This document shows, piece by piece, positions 47,428 through 57,340 of a stretch of 64,000 nucleotides of DNA (the first letter of the stretch is position 1; the number at the start of each line of letters is the position of its first letter). Both the position numbers and the translations under genes were made by a program. The notes beneath the pieces were generated by a model. That model did no database searches and was not told the DNA's origin. It was given only the letters and a program-made list of their open reading frames with translations. The stretch is from Candidatus Dechloromonas phosphorivorans. GTDB lineage: Bacteria; Pseudomonadota; Gammaproteobacteria; Burkholderiales; Rhodocyclaceae. Location of the stretch: positions 186,001 through 250,000 of the forward strand of contig JADKIP010000014.1 in assembly GCA_016721185.1 (NCBI GenBank), given 5' to 3'.

Positions 47428-50400
47428 GTGACTAGGCCGCAGGACCGTGCAGAAATGCGCAGCGCGCTCTATCACCGGCTGCACTGGCTATGGCCTGTGC
47501 TGGCCAGGCCGGCGGTCGCCCGTGCTTTGCGCTGGCTGGGCTGGGGGCTGTTTGCTGGCTGGCTGATCTTTGCGGCGCTGGTTGTGGTCTTGCGCTACGT
47601 CGTGCTGCCCAAAGTGGCGGATTACCAGAGCGAAATCGAGCAGGCGGCCAGCCGTGCCGTCGGTCAACCGGTAAAAATAGGCAAAATCGAAGCGCGTTGG
47701 GATGGGCTGAATCCCGATCTGGTGCTCGACAATGTTCAACTTTTTGATAGCCAGGGCGTGCCGGCATTTTCACTGGCCCGGGTCGAGAGCGTGCTTTCCT
47801 GGCAGACGCTGTGGCGCTGGCAGCCAACCCTCTCGTTGCTGGTTTTTGAAGGCCCGGTGCTGCATGTGCGGCGCGATGCCAATGGCCGAATTACCGTGGC
47901 CGGCATGGCCACCGAAGGCGAAAGCGACCCGGCTTTTGCCGAGTGGGTGCTGGCGCAGAAACATATCCGGATTCTCGATGCGATGATTGTCTGGGACGAT
48001 CGTTTGCGTCAGGCGCCGCCGCTGGTGCTTGAGGACTTGCAGTTTGGCCTCGATAACAGCGGTCGGCGCCATCGTTTTGGTCTTTCCGCGGCGCCGCCTT
48101 CCGAACTCGCATCGCGGATCGACGTGCGCGGCGAGATCATGGGCGATATTGGCGAAGCCCTGGAAAACCTGTCCGGCAAGGTTTTCGTCGAGCTTGATTA
48201 TGCCGATCTGGCCGGCTGGCGCGCCTGGGTCGATTACCCGGCCTATTTGCCCAAGGGACGCGGGGCGTTACGGGTCTGGGGCGATCTCAAGGACGGCGGC
48301 GGCAAGCTGACGGCGGATGTGGCGCTTGAAGAAGTGCGTGTTCGTCTCGGCCGCAACTTGCCCGAGCTTGATCTGGCCAATATGCGTGGCCGGCTGGCGG
48401 GTAGCTACAAGGTTGGCGAGTGGTTGCTCGACGGGCGCAATGTCGAGTTATTGACGCAGCAGGGTATTCGGGTAGCACCGACCGATTTCCATCTGGAATG
48501 GCGACAGAATCCGCAGACTGCTGCGGTCAACGGCAATGCCAGTGCCAATTTTATTGATCTGGCGGCACTCGCCAGCCTGGCCGCCCATTTGCCGCTTGAT
48601 GCCCGGAGCCGAAACTTGCTGCAAACCCATCAGCCGCAAGGGAAAATTTCAGAACTGCGCGCCAGTTGGGGGGTGGAGGGCGAGACGCTGAACCGTTACT
48701 CGCTGAAAGCCGGCTTTGCTCAGCTGGGTATTTTGCCGGGTGCTTACTTTCCTGGCGCCAGCGGTTTGGCCGGCAATATCGACCTGACTGACAAGGGCGG
48801 CGAATTGGTGCTTGATGCCGCTGCTTCGACGCTCTCCTTCCCGGCCATTTTTCCCGAGCCGGAAACCGTGCTCGATACCCTGACGGCGCGGGCCAGCTGG
48901 AAGACGATCAGCGGGGTGCCCGGTACTTCGCCAAACGGTGCACCAAACGGCGTGGCCAGCGCGTCCGGCGTCGATATCAAACTGGATAAACTGGAGTTTT
49001 CCGGCCCGGCGGCGGCCGGTTCAGCCCGCGGTCATTACCGTTTTACCGGCGACGGGCCGGGTGAAATTGACCTGACGGCGAACGTGGACCGCGCCGATGC
49101 CCGCGCGGTCTGGCGTTATATGCCGCACGTGGTCAATGCCGAGGCCCGCGCCTGGATCAAGCGCGGCATCGTCAGCGGCCGGGGCTATGACGGGCGTCTG
49201 ATCCTTAAAGGTAATCTCAGGGATTTTCCGTTTCGCGACGGGACGAGCGGCAAATTTATTGTCACGGCCAAGGCGGCGGATACCAAGGTCGATTACGTGC
49301 CGGGCTGGCCGGCGATTGAGCAGATCGACGGCAACATGACCTTCGGCATCGGCATGAAGGTCGAAGCCAGCAAGGGCAACATCCTGGGAGCCCGCCTTTC
49401 CGACGTGACGGTGGTGATCCCCGATTTTGAGTCGCGCGAGGAAATATTGCTGGTTAAAGGCTTGGCGCAGGGCCCGACCAGCGAATTTTTCCGTTTTCTC
49501 GACCAGAGCCCGGTCGGCGCGAGTATCGATCGCTTTACCGAAGGCATGAAGGCAACCGGTAACGGCAGCCTCAGTCTGGAGCTGGATATTCCGCTACGTC
49601 ATTCGCTCGATACCAAGGTGCGCGGTGACTATCGTTTCGTCAATAACCAACTGGAGCCGGTTTCGGCGCTGCCGCCGCTGACCCAGGTCAATGGTCGCCT
49701 GCAGATCACTGAGAAGTCGGTGCAGGCGCAGGATATTACCGGTCGGGTCTTCGGCGGGGCGCTCAAGGTGCAGGTGAATAATGTTGGTGACAAGGTCGGC
49801 GTGGTGGCGACGGGTACGGCCAATATCGCCGAGGTCAGCAAGCATTTCGCGTTTCCGCTCACCGAGCACTTGAGTGGCAGCGCGGCGTGGAAGGCGGATA
49901 TCAGCATTCGCAAGCGAAACGCCGATTTCGTCATTGAATCTGATTTGCTCGGTGTCAGCTCGCCATTGCCCGCGCCGTTGAACAAGATCGCCACGGCGCC
50001 GCTGGCTTTGCGGATTGAGCGCAGCGCACCGGAGGCAATCCGTGAGCAGTACCGCATCACGCTGGGTCAGGTGGCTCAGGGTTTGATTCTCCGTCGGCAA
50101 GGCAACTGGGAGCGCGGCGTTTTTGCCCTTGGCGATGCTGAGCCGCGTCTACCTGAAAAGGGGCTGGCCGTGCGGGTGGCGGTGCCGGTGATCGACGCGG
50201 ATGCCTGGAAAAACTTTCTGCCGACAGCGGTAACGGCGAATGGCGAGAGCAATGGCAATGCCGGTGGCAATGGCAACACAGGTGGCAACGGTAATGCGAG
50301 TGGCGGACTGGCGCTCAATGTGGTGACGCTGAAAACGCCCTTGCTGCAATTGATGGGCCGGGATTTCAGTCAGGTTGATACGACTTTGCGGCCACGCGGC

Positions 50401-51432
50401 AATGGTTGGCAGATCAGCCTCAATACCCGCGAGGCGGCGGGCGAGCTGTTCTGGAACAGCGCGGCTGAAGGTTGGCTGGAGGGTAATTTCAAGCGGCTGA
50501 TGATTCGCCCGGCGACCGAGATGGGCGAGGGCGAGGCGACCGCGCTGAACAGCCTGCCCGGCATGAGCCTTTCGGTGGAAGATTTTTATATTGGCAACAT
50601 GGCGCTGGGGCGGCTGGACTTGAAGGCGCGCAACGATAAGGGCGCCTGGCGGCTGGATACGCTGAGCCTGCAAAACCCGGACGGCGTTTTGAAGGCCAGG
50701 GCGACTTGGTTGAATGTCGGCCGGCATCAAACCGATTTCAATTTTGAACTCAATGCGCTGGATGCCGGCAAGCTGCTGGAACGGCTGGGCTACGTCGATG
50801 CCGTCCGTCGCGGTTCGGCGAAAATGAAGGGGGAACTGCAATGGAATGGCCCGCTCACTGGCATTCATTACCCGTCCTTGACCGGGCAGATGACCGTAAG
50901 TGCCGAAAAAGGGCAGTTCAATAAGCTGGAGCCCGGGGTGGGCAAGTTGCTCGGCCTGATTTCGCTGCAATCCTTGCCCCGCCGCCTGACCCTGGATTTC
51001 CGCGATATTTTTACCGACGGCCTGGCTTTCGACAGTATCGAAGGCAAGCTTTCGGTGAAAAAAGGAATCATGAAAACGATTGAACCCTTGCGCATCAAGG
51101 GCCCCGCGGCCCAGATCGAAATGCAGGGGGAGACCGATCTGAAAAATGAGACACAGGATTTGCAGGTGCTGGTCCGGCCGGATCTCGGCGGGGTGGCTGC
51201 GGTCGGTGCGGCGACGCTGATCAACCCGGTGGCAGGCGCTGCCGCCTTGCTGGCAAATACCCTGTTGCAAAATCCGATCAGCCGCCTGTTCAGCTATCGC
51301 TATCATGTCACCGGTACCTGGAGCGACCCACAAGTGGACAAGACGGGCGAGGCGTCGCAGGACGTGCCAGCCAAGCCGGAAGTGCCAAGCAAGCCGGAAG
51401 TGCCCAATGAAACCGGGGAAACCAAGCCTTGA
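47428..51432 (+). CDS. yhdP: YhdP-family AsmA-like lipid-transfer protein
   Basis: This very large protein of 1334 residues has one N-terminal TM helix (about 30-52, WGLFAGWLIFAALVVVL) and a long repetitive beta-rich periplasmic body of the DUF3971/AsmA-2 type, ending in the conserved LLANTLLQNPISRLFSYRYHVTGTW (in two stretches). YhdP-type proteins form hydrophobic grooves that move phospholipids to the outer membrane (established for E. coli YhdP). The GTG at 47428 or the ATG at 47455 may be the start. A Gly/Asn-rich low-complexity stretch lies at about 50236-50305, and the C-terminal tail is Pro/Glu/Val repeats. It overlaps the nitrilase start. Confidence 0.88.
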   Translation: MTRPQDRAEMRSALYHRLHWLWPVLARPAVARALRWLGWGLFAGWLIFAALVVVLRYVVLPKVADYQSEIEQAASRAVGQPVKIGKIEARWDGLNPDLVLDNVQLFDSQGVPAFSLARVESVLSWQTLWRWQPTLSLLVFEGPVLHVRRDANGRITVAGMATEGESDPAFAEWVLAQKHIRILDAMIVWDDRLRQAPPLVLEDLQFGLDNSGRRHRFGLSAAPPSELASRIDVRGEIMGDIGEALENLSGKVFVELDYADLAGWRAWVDYPAYLPKGRGALRVWGDLKDGGGKLTADVALEEVRVRLGRNLPELDLANMRGRLAGSYKVGEWLLDGRNVELLTQQGIRVAPTDFHLEWRQNPQTAAVNGNASANFIDLAALASLAAHLPLDARSRNLLQTHQPQGKISELRASWGVEGETLNRYSLKAGFAQLGILPGAYFPGASGLAGNIDLTDKGGELVLDAAASTLSFPAIFPEPETVLDTLTARASWKTISGVPGTSPNGAPNGVASASGVDIKLDKLEFSGPAAAGSARGHYRFTGDGPGEIDLTANVDRADARAVWRYMPHVVNAEARAWIKRGIVSGRGYDGRLILKGNLRDFPFRDGTSGKFIVTAKAADTKVDYVPGWPAIEQIDGNMTFGIGMKVEASKGNILGARLSDVTVVIPDFESREEILLVKGLAQGPTSEFFRFLDQSPVGASIDRFTEGMKATGNGSLSLELDIPLRHSLDTKVRGDYRFVNNQLEPVSALPPLTQVNGRLQITEKSVQAQDITGRVFGGALKVQVNNVGDKVGVVATGTANIAEVSKHFAFPLTEHLSGSAAWKADISIRKRNADFVIESDLLGVSSPLPAPLNKIATAPLALRIERSAPEAIREQYRITLGQVAQGLILRRQGNWERGVFALGDAEPRLPEKGLAVRVAVPVIDADAWKNFLPTAVTANGESNGNAGGNGNTGGNGNASGGLALNVVTLKTPLLQLMGRDFSQVDTTLRPRGNGWQISLNTREAAGELFWNSAAEGWLEGNFKRLMIRPATEMGEGEATALNSLPGMSLSVEDFYIGNMALGRLDLKARNDKGAWRLDTLSLQNPDGVLKARATWLNVGRHQTDFNFELNALDAGKLLERLGYVDAVRRGSAKMKGELQWNGPLTGIHYPSLTGQMTVSAEKGQFNKLEPGVGKLLGLISLQSLPRRLTLDFRDIFTDGLAFDSIEGKLSVKKGIMKTIEPLRIKGPAAQIEMQGETDLKNETQDLQVLVRPDLGGVAAVGAATLINPVAGAAALLANTLLQNPISRLFSYRYHVTGTWSDPQVDKTGEASQDVPAKPEVPSKPEVPNETGETKP
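48519..48530 (-). repeat. TTGACCGCAGCA motif copy 7
   Basis: Perfect copy in reverse orientation in yhdP, read on the + strand as Ala-Ala-Val-Asn. Confidence 0.8.
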
Positions 51433-52238
51433 ACAAAGAGAATTGCCGCATTGCCGCTTTGCAGATGGTTTCCGGCCCACGGGTTGCCGACAATCTGCTG
51501 ATTGCCGGCCAGTTGATTGAAACTGCCGTGGCGCAGGGGGCGCAAATGGTTGCGCTGCCCGAATATTTCCCGATCATCGGTGCGGCCGATGCCGACCGCG
51601 TGCGTGCCCGCGAGGACTTCGGTCATGGGCCGATTCAGGACTGGCTGGCCGAAACGGCGCAGCGCTACGGCATCTGGATTTTTGCCGGTTCTTTGCCGTT
51701 GACCGCAGCAGACCCGGAAAAAATGCGTAATACCAGCCTGGTTTACAATCCGGCCGGTGAATGCGTCAAACGCTACGACAAAATCCACCTTTTCGGCTTC
51801 AAAAAGGGCAATGAAACCTATGACGAAGCCGCTTTCATCGAGGCCGGCGATCAACTGGTTGCCGTCGATACGCCTTTTGGCCGCGTTGCCTTGTCGATCT
51901 GCTACGACCTGCGTTTTCCTGAACTGTATCGCGCCCTCGGTACGGTCGATCTGATCATGATGCCGGCGGCCTTCACCGATACGACTGGCCGCGCTCACTG
52001 GGAAATCCTGCTGCGTGCCCGGGCAATCGAGAACCAATGCTACCTGCTCGCGGTCGGACAAGGCGGGCGCCATGAAAACGGCCGCCAGACGCACGGCAAC
52101 AGTATGATCGTTGACCCGTGGGGTGAAATTCTTGACCGAAAAATGAAAGGGCCCGGCGTTGTCATCGCCGATCTCGACCACGCCCGTATTGCCGAAATTC
52201 GCGAGAGCCTGCCGGCGCTCGCCCACCGTACTCTCTGA
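51429..52238 (+). CDS. Carbon-nitrogen hydrolase (Nit1-like amidase)
   Basis: This 269-residue nitrilase-superfamily enzyme is probably a deaminated-glutathione amidase or omega-amidase. The catalytic triad is visible: Glu in VALPEYFPIIG, Lys in YDKIHLFGF and Cys in LSICYDLRFPELYR. It starts with TTG overlapping the yhdP stop (TTGA), with GGGGAAA about ten bases upstream, so it is coupled to yhdP. tldD follows 20 bp later. The yhdP-nit-tldD order is common in betaproteobacteria. Confidence 0.87.
   Translation: MNKENCRIAALQMVSGPRVADNLLIAGQLIETAVAQGAQMVALPEYFPIIGAADADRVRAREDFGHGPIQDWLAETAQRYGIWIFAGSLPLTAADPEKMRNTSLVYNPAGECVKRYDKIHLFGFKKGNETYDEAAFIEAGDQLVAVDTPFGRVALSICYDLRFPELYRALGTVDLIMMPAAFTDTTGRAHWEILLRARAIENQCYLLAVGQGGRHENGRQTHGNSMIVDPWGEILDRKMKGPGVVIADLDHARIAEIRESLPALAHRTL
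51699..51710 (+). repeat. TTGACCGCAGCA motif copy 8
   Basis: Perfect copy in the nitrilase gene, read as Leu-Thr-Ala-Ala. Confidence 0.8.
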
Positions 52239-52258
52239 ACATTCTTGACGGAGTTTCA

Positions 52259-53704
52259 ATGAATAAAAACAGCGCCCTGGCCCAAGCCGAATCTTTGTTG
52301 CTCGCCCCTTTTTCGCTCACCGAGGGCGACTTGTCGCGCACTTTTGGCCAGATCCTGACGCATCAGGTCGATTATGCCGATCTCTATTTCCAATATTCCC
52401 GTTCCGAAGCCTGGAGTCTGGATGAAGGCATCGTCAAATCGGGCAGCTTCAATATCGACCAGGGTGTGGGCGTGCGCGCCATTTCCGGTGAGAAAACTGC
52501 GTTTGCCTATTCCGACGACATCAGCTCACGGGCGTTGACCGATGCGGCAACCGCCGTGCGCGCCATTGCCGCAGCGGGTCAGAATGGCATTTTGCCGGCG
52601 CTCAAACACGGCGCAGCCGGCCATGCGCTCTACGTGCCGCATGACCCGATTGCCTCGCTGCCGGCCGAGGCCAAGGTCAAACTGCTGGAACGCCTCGAAG
52701 GCTTCACGCGTGCCCTTGATCCACGGGTGATTCAGGTCATGGCCTCGCTGGCCGGTGAATATGAAGTGATACTGGTCGCGGGCTCCGATGGCCGCCTGGC
52801 CGCTGACATTCGTCCGCTGGTGCGTTGTTCGATCTCGGTCATCGTCGAGGAAAACGGCAAGCGCGAGCAGGGCAGCGCTGGGGGGGGCGGTCGTTTTGAT
52901 TTCGGTTATTACGACGATGAAGTGCTGCAACGCTATGCCAAGGAAGCCGTCCATCAGGCGGTGACCAACCTCAAGGCCGAGGCCGCGCCAGCCGGGCAGA
53001 TGACGGTGGTACTCGGCGCCGGTTGGCCGGGCATTCTGCTGCATGAAGCTGTTGGTCACGGGCTGGAAGGCGACTTCAACCGGAAGGGCAGTTCAACCTT
53101 CAGCGGCCGGGTCGGCCAGCGCGTTGCTTCCAAGGGCGTGACGGTGATCGACGATGGCACCATCGCCGACCGCCGTGGTTCGCTGAATATCGACGATGAA
53201 GGTAATCCGACGCAGCGCACGGTACTGATCGAGGACGGCATTCTCAAAGGCTATATGCAGGACAGCCTGAACGCTCGCCTGATGGGTGTCGCGCCGACCG
53301 GTAACGGCCGTCGCGAATCCTTCGCCCACCTGCCGTTGCCGCGCATGACCAACACCATGATGCTGGCCGGCGAACACGATCCGCAGGAAATCATCAAGTC
53401 GGTGAAGAAGGGGATTTACGCCGCCAATTTCGGCGGTGGCCAGGTCGATATCACCAGCGGCAAATTTGTCTTCTCGATGAGTGAGGCTTACCTGATTGAA
53501 GACGGCAAGGTGACGCGGCCAATCAAGGGCGCAACGCTGATCGGCAATGGCCCGGATGCGATGAACCGCGTTTCGATGATCGGCAACGACCTCAAACTTG
53601 ATCCCGGTGTCGGCACCTGCGGCAAGGACGGCCAGAGCGTGCCGGTCGGTGTCGGTCAACCGACCTTGCGTATTGATGGACTGACCGTGGGTGGTACTGC
53701 ATAA
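52259..53704 (+). CDS. tldD: Metalloprotease TldD
   Basis: This 481-residue zinc protease works with TldE (PmbA) on unfolded peptides and modified peptide antibiotics. The zinc motif HEAVGHGLEGD is intact near residue 262, followed by the conserved KGSSTFSGRVGQRVAS. GACGGAGTTTCA precedes the ATG. Length is typical. Third gene of the yhdP-nit-tldD cluster; pmbA is not in the window. Confidence 0.95.
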   Translation: MNKNSALAQAESLLLAPFSLTEGDLSRTFGQILTHQVDYADLYFQYSRSEAWSLDEGIVKSGSFNIDQGVGVRAISGEKTAFAYSDDISSRALTDAATAVRAIAAAGQNGILPALKHGAAGHALYVPHDPIASLPAEAKVKLLERLEGFTRALDPRVIQVMASLAGEYEVILVAGSDGRLAADIRPLVRCSISVIVEENGKREQGSAGGGGRFDFGYYDDEVLQRYAKEAVHQAVTNLKAEAAPAGQMTVVLGAGWPGILLHEAVGHGLEGDFNRKGSSTFSGRVGQRVASKGVTVIDDGTIADRRGSLNIDDEGNPTQRTVLIEDGILKGYMQDSLNARLMGVAPTGNGRRESFAHLPLPRMTNTMMLAGEHDPQEIIKSVKKGIYAANFGGGQVDITSGKFVFSMSEAYLIEDGKVTRPIKGATLIGNGPDAMNRVSMIGNDLKLDPGVGTCGKDGQSVPVGVGQPTLRIDGLTVGGTA

Positions 53705-53739
53705 TGTCTAGATATTATTAACTATGTTGCGAGGGTGTT

Positions 53740-54360
53740 ATGCGGGGCTATGTATTGGCAGCTGTTTTGAGTCTGACAAGCAGCGCAGTTCTGGCGCAAA
53801 CGCCCTTGCCAGAGCGCCTGAAGGCGCTCCAGTCTGATCCCGCCACCCTCAAGCTTGCGGTCGACGCCGGAAAAAAGGCCACTTTCTTCTGTGCAAATTG
53901 CCACGGTGAAGACGGGGTGAGCAAAACGCCGGATGTGCCCAACCTGGCGGGCCAGAATCCGGGCTACCTGCTGGAGCAGGTTCGCAAGTTTGGCAGTGGC
54001 GAGCGCAAGGATGCCTTCATGCAGGGCCTGATCAAGGTTTTGAAAGACGAGGAGCGCTTGCAGATTGCGCTCTATTACGCCAATGTTTCAGTGCGGCCAA
54101 CGCCGAGCGATGCCGCGCAGACGGTGAAAGGCAAGGTGGTTTTTGCCAAGCTTTGCGCTCGCTGCCACGGCGAACAAGCGCATGGCAGTGAGGTCTATCC
54201 CCGCCTCGCCGGGCAAAAGTTGCCTTACTTGCAGACGTCAATCACCCGTTATCGTGACAATACCGGCATCCGCAACAATCAGTTGATGACCATTGCCACG
54301 GCCAGCCTGAAGAATGACGACATCACTGCGGTCGCCCACTATCTGACCCAACTGCCTTAA
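53740..54360 (+). CDS. Diheme cytochrome c4-like protein
   Basis: This 206-residue periplasmic protein has a signal peptide (YVLAAVLSLTSSAVLAQ) and two heme motifs, CANCHGEDG near residue 52 and CARCHGEQA near 143, each followed by a c-type fold with later methionines (KDAFMQGLIK, NNQLMTIATA). This is the two-domain pattern of cytochrome c4, which feeds electrons to terminal oxidases. It stands 35 bp after tldD. Confidence 0.85.
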   Translation: MRGYVLAAVLSLTSSAVLAQTPLPERLKALQSDPATLKLAVDAGKKATFFCANCHGEDGVSKTPDVPNLAGQNPGYLLEQVRKFGSGERKDAFMQGLIKVLKDEERLQIALYYANVSVRPTPSDAAQTVKGKVVFAKLCARCHGEQAHGSEVYPRLAGQKLPYLQTSITRYRDNTGIRNNQLMTIATASLKNDDITAVAHYLTQLP

Positions 54361-54465
54361 ATGCCGGCCGTCTTGGTTTGATCACACTGTTGATACAAAT
54401 CATGGTTGGCTTCCCCTGAAGAAAGTACTTTCTGTCCTCTTCAATGCGCTTTGGCTGGGGGCCGC

Positions 54466-55248
54466 ATGAAATCTTTGTTCAGTGTATTGCTTGGGTTTTT
54501 CCTGTTACTGACGGGAAACGTTGCGCTGGCGCAGATCAGCGATTTGAATTCGGCGATCAACAAGGCGGGTCGTCAGCGCATGTTGTCGCAACGGATGGCC
54601 AAGGCCTATTTTCAAATTGGCCAACAAATCGAGGTTGACCGCAGCAAGAAGGTGCTCGACAGCTCGATGGCTGTTTTCGACCGGCAACTGGTCGAATTGA
54701 AAAACTACGCGCCCACCCCGGAGATCAAGGAAACCTACGGCAAGCTGGAGAAATCCTGGCTGGCCTATAAGGATGTCCTGATCGGTGCGGCGCCTTCAAA
54801 GGAAAATGGCGGCAAAGTGCTCGCCATTTCAGAAGAAGTTCTGGCGCTGGCCAATCTGGGAACCGGGCAATTCGAGAAACAATCGGCGACCACCAGTGGG
54901 CGGCTGGTCAATATTTCCGGCCGGCAGCGGATGTTGTCGCAACGGATGGCGAAGTTTTATCAGGCCATGGCCTGGGGCGTCGGCGACGTGAAAAGTGCGG
55001 TCGAACTGGACAAGGCGCGCAAGGAATTTGCCGCGGCGCATCAGGAGCTTGCCGCTTCGCCGGCCAATACGCAGCAAATCAAGGATGCGCTGGAGTTGGT
55101 CAAGCAACAATGGTTCTTTTTCGAGAACGCCCTGGGCCAGAAAGTCGGCGCCGACAAGCGCCCTCAAATTGCCGTGGCGACCAGTAGCGAGCGTATTCTC
55201 GAAGAAATGGAAAGCGCTGTCGGGCTTTACGAGAAACTACCGAAATAA
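54466..55248 (+). CDS. Secreted protein with two PilJ-type sensor domains
   Basis: This 260-residue protein has a signal peptide (SVLLGFFLLLTGNVALAQ) and two tandem PilJ_N/type IV pilus chemoreceptor-like domains. Each contains the motif GRQRMLSQRMAK, at about residues 35 and 152. There is no TM anchor, HAMP or MCP signalling region, so it is a stand-alone periplasmic module. NarX-like receptors use this motif to sense nitrate, but that is only a family hint. I start at the ATG at 54466, after GGGGGCCGC. The open frame starts earlier. Confidence 0.75.
   Translation: MKSLFSVLLGFFLLLTGNVALAQISDLNSAINKAGRQRMLSQRMAKAYFQIGQQIEVDRSKKVLDSSMAVFDRQLVELKNYAPTPEIKETYGKLEKSWLAYKDVLIGAAPSKENGGKVLAISEEVLALANLGTGQFEKQSATTSGRLVNISGRQRMLSQRMAKFYQAMAWGVGDVKSAVELDKARKEFAAAHQELAASPANTQQIKDALELVKQQWFFFENALGQKVGADKRPQIAVATSSERILEEMESAVGLYEKLPK
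54635..54646 (+). repeat. TTGACCGCAGCA motif copy 9
   Basis: Perfect copy in the double-PilJ gene, read as Val-Asp-Arg-Ser-Lys. Confidence 0.8.
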
Positions 55249-55281
55249 GGGATGGCAGCTTTCCAGCTTCGCCGGTAAAGC

Positions 55282-56070
55282 TCAGCCCGTCTTCGTTTTC
55301 AGCGCTTTCTTCGGATAAATGTCGAAGCGGCTCGATTTTCCTTCAAGCACGTAACCCGGCTTTTCACCTGCGATGGCGGGCGCCTTGCGCGGCCGTTTGA
55401 CCACCACCCGATGCGTCGCCAGCTTGAGTGCCGCCGCCAGCAGCGCCGGGGCGTCATCGTCGTTGCCGGCCAGTGGGCGGAACAGGCGCATTTCCTTTTT
55501 GACCAGCGCGCTTTTGTCACGGTGCGGGAACATCGGGTCGAGATAAATGACCTGCGGCGGCTCGCTTGCCCAAGCCGCCATCAATTCAATGGCATTGCCA
55601 CAAAGCAGGCACATTCTCGCCACAATCGGCGCGACCTCGGGATCGGCCTGCGCTCGCAGCAAGCCGTCTTCCAGCAGCGCTGCGATCAATGCCTGGCGTT
55701 CGATCAGGGTGACGCTACAACCCAATTCGGCCAAAACGAAAGCATCGCGGCCCAGCCCGGCGGTGGCATCCAGCACCCGTGGCCGAACCCCGGCCTGAAT
55801 GCCAACCGCCTTGGCAATCATTTGTCCGCTGCCGCCACCAAACAAGCGCCGATGCGCCACGGCGCCTTCGACAAAATCAACCCGGACCGGCCCAGCGGCC
55901 AGCGGCCCAAGCTCGACAAACTGCACACCAGAAGCACCGACCTGCAAGGCATATTCCGCCTCGCCCTGGGTGGCCAATTGCAGCCGGGCGGCCCAGCTTG
56001 CCGCAGCGGATTCATAGGCGGGATCGAGCGCTTCAACGCGGATGCGCGGGGTGGGTTGTTGATCAATCAT
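55282..56070 (-). CDS. rsmJ: 16S rRNA (guanine1516-N2)-methyltransferase
   Basis: This 262-residue class I SAM methyltransferase modifies 16S rRNA G1516. The SAM motif is DATAGLGRDAFVLAELG near residue 100 and the catalytic motif is YLDPMFPHRDKSALVKKEM near 170-190, as in RsmJ. It is transcribed alone, convergent with the PilJ gene and divergent from aroG. Confidence 0.88.
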   Translation of the reverse strand: MIDQQPTPRIRVEALDPAYESAAASWAARLQLATQGEAEYALQVGASGVQFVELGPLAAGPVRVDFVEGAVAHRRLFGGGSGQMIAKAVGIQAGVRPRVLDATAGLGRDAFVLAELGCSVTLIERQALIAALLEDGLLRAQADPEVAPIVARMCLLCGNAIELMAAWASEPPQVIYLDPMFPHRDKSALVKKEMRLFRPLAGNDDDAPALLAAALKLATHRVVVKRPRKAPAIAGEKPGYVLEGKSSRFDIYPKKALKTKTG

Positions 56071-56188
56071 CGAACGGAGTTTACAACGGCAGGCCGCTGA
56101 GAAGGCCGCTCAGCAACGCTTGTTATTTTTGATATAAGCCCCGGCGCGTTAGAATTATCGGCTTTCCGCAATTTGAATGAGGCTGGCC

Positions 56189-57268
56189 ATGACGCCGCAA
56201 AGCAAACCGAATACCGACGACCTGCGTATCAAGGAAATCAAGGAATTGGTGCCGCCGGCCCACATTTTCCGTGAATATCCCGTGTCCAACCGTGCCGCGC
56301 AGACGGCCTACGCCGCGCGTCAGGCGATCCACCGCATTTTGCACGGCGCCGACGACCGTCTGCTGGTGGTGATTGGGCCCTGTTCCATTCACGATTACGA
56401 CGCGGCGATGGAGTACGCCAAAAAGCTGGCCAAGGAAACCGAGAAACACAAGGAAGACCTCGTCATCCTGATGCGTGTCTATTTCGAAAAGCCGCGTACC
56501 ACGGTCGGCTGGAAGGGCCTGATCAACGATCCGCGCCTCGACAACACTTTCCGCATCAACGAGGGCATTCGCCTCGCGCGCAAAATTCTGCTCGAAATCA
56601 ACGAGCTGGATCTGCCTTGCGCCACCGAATTCCTCGACACCATCACGCCGCAATACACCGCCGACCTGATTGCCTGGGGCGCCATCGGTGCGCGCACCAC
56701 TGAGTCGCAAGTGCACCGCGAGCTGGCCTCCGGCCTTTCCTGCCCGGTCGGTTTCAAGAACGGTACTGACGGCAACATGCGGATTGCGGTCGACGCCATC
56801 CGTTCGGCAAATTCGCCGCACCATTTTCTCTCGGTCACCAAGTCCGGCCACACCGCCATCGTCTCGACGCTTGGCAACGAGGATTGCCACGTCATCCTGC
56901 GCGGCGGCAAGGAGCCGAATTTCGACGCCGCCAGCGTCGATGCGGCGTGCAGCGAAATCGCCAAAGCCGGCCTCGCGGCGCGCCTGATGGTCGATTTCTC
57001 GCACGGCAACAGCCGCAAGCAATACAAGCTGCAAATGGAAGTGAACGACAGCATTTGCGCTCAACTGGCCGCCGGCGAAGATCGTATCGTCGGCGTGATG
57101 GTTGAGTCGCATCTCATCGAAGGCCGTCAGGATCTCTCGCCGGATCAGCCACTGACCTACGGTCAGAGCATCACCGATGCCTGTATCAACTGGGCGGATA
57201 GTTTGATTGTGCTCGATAAACTGGCTGCCGCCGTGCGGGCGCGGCGGGTGGCAGAAGCGGCCGAGTGA
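56189..57268 (+). CDS. aroG: 3-deoxy-7-phosphoheptulonate synthase (DAHP synthase, class I)
   Basis: This roughly 359-residue enzyme joins PEP and erythrose-4-P in the first step of the shikimate pathway. Signatures are VVIGPCSIHD, YFEKPRTTVGWKGLINDP, GIGART-like GAIGARTTESQVHREL and FSHGNSRKQY. I choose the ATG at 56189, with GAGG seven bases upstream, rather than the frame start at 56177. Which aromatic amino acid inhibits it cannot be told with confidence. A strong terminator follows, and the CRISPR array begins immediately after it. Confidence 0.92.
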   Translation: MTPQSKPNTDDLRIKEIKELVPPAHIFREYPVSNRAAQTAYAARQAIHRILHGADDRLLVVIGPCSIHDYDAAMEYAKKLAKETEKHKEDLVILMRVYFEKPRTTVGWKGLINDPRLDNTFRINEGIRLARKILLEINELDLPCATEFLDTITPQYTADLIAWGAIGARTTESQVHRELASGLSCPVGFKNGTDGNMRIAVDAIRSANSPHHFLSVTKSGHTAIVSTLGNEDCHVILRGGKEPNFDAASVDAACSEIAKAGLAARLMVDFSHGNSRKQYKLQMEVNDSICAQLAAGEDRIVGVMVESHLIEGRQDLSPDQPLTYGQSITDACINWADSLIVLDKLAAAVRARRVAEAAE

Positions 57269-57304
57269 GTTTAATAAGCTTATAGACGCCGCGAGAGCGG
57301 CACG

Positions 57305-57340
57305 AAGAAGGGGGATGGCCAACGGCCATCCCCCTTCTTT
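57305..57340 (+). terminator. Strong terminator of aroG
   Basis: AAGAAGGGGGATGGCC pairs perfectly with GGCCATCCCCCTTCTT (16 bp) around an AAC loop. It ends one base before the first CRISPR repeat, so it also insulates the array from aroG. Confidence 0.9.

Noticed and set aside
57269..57340. A tracrRNA in the short gap between aroG and the array
   Set aside because: The gap holds a terminator hairpin and no sequence complementary to the repeat.
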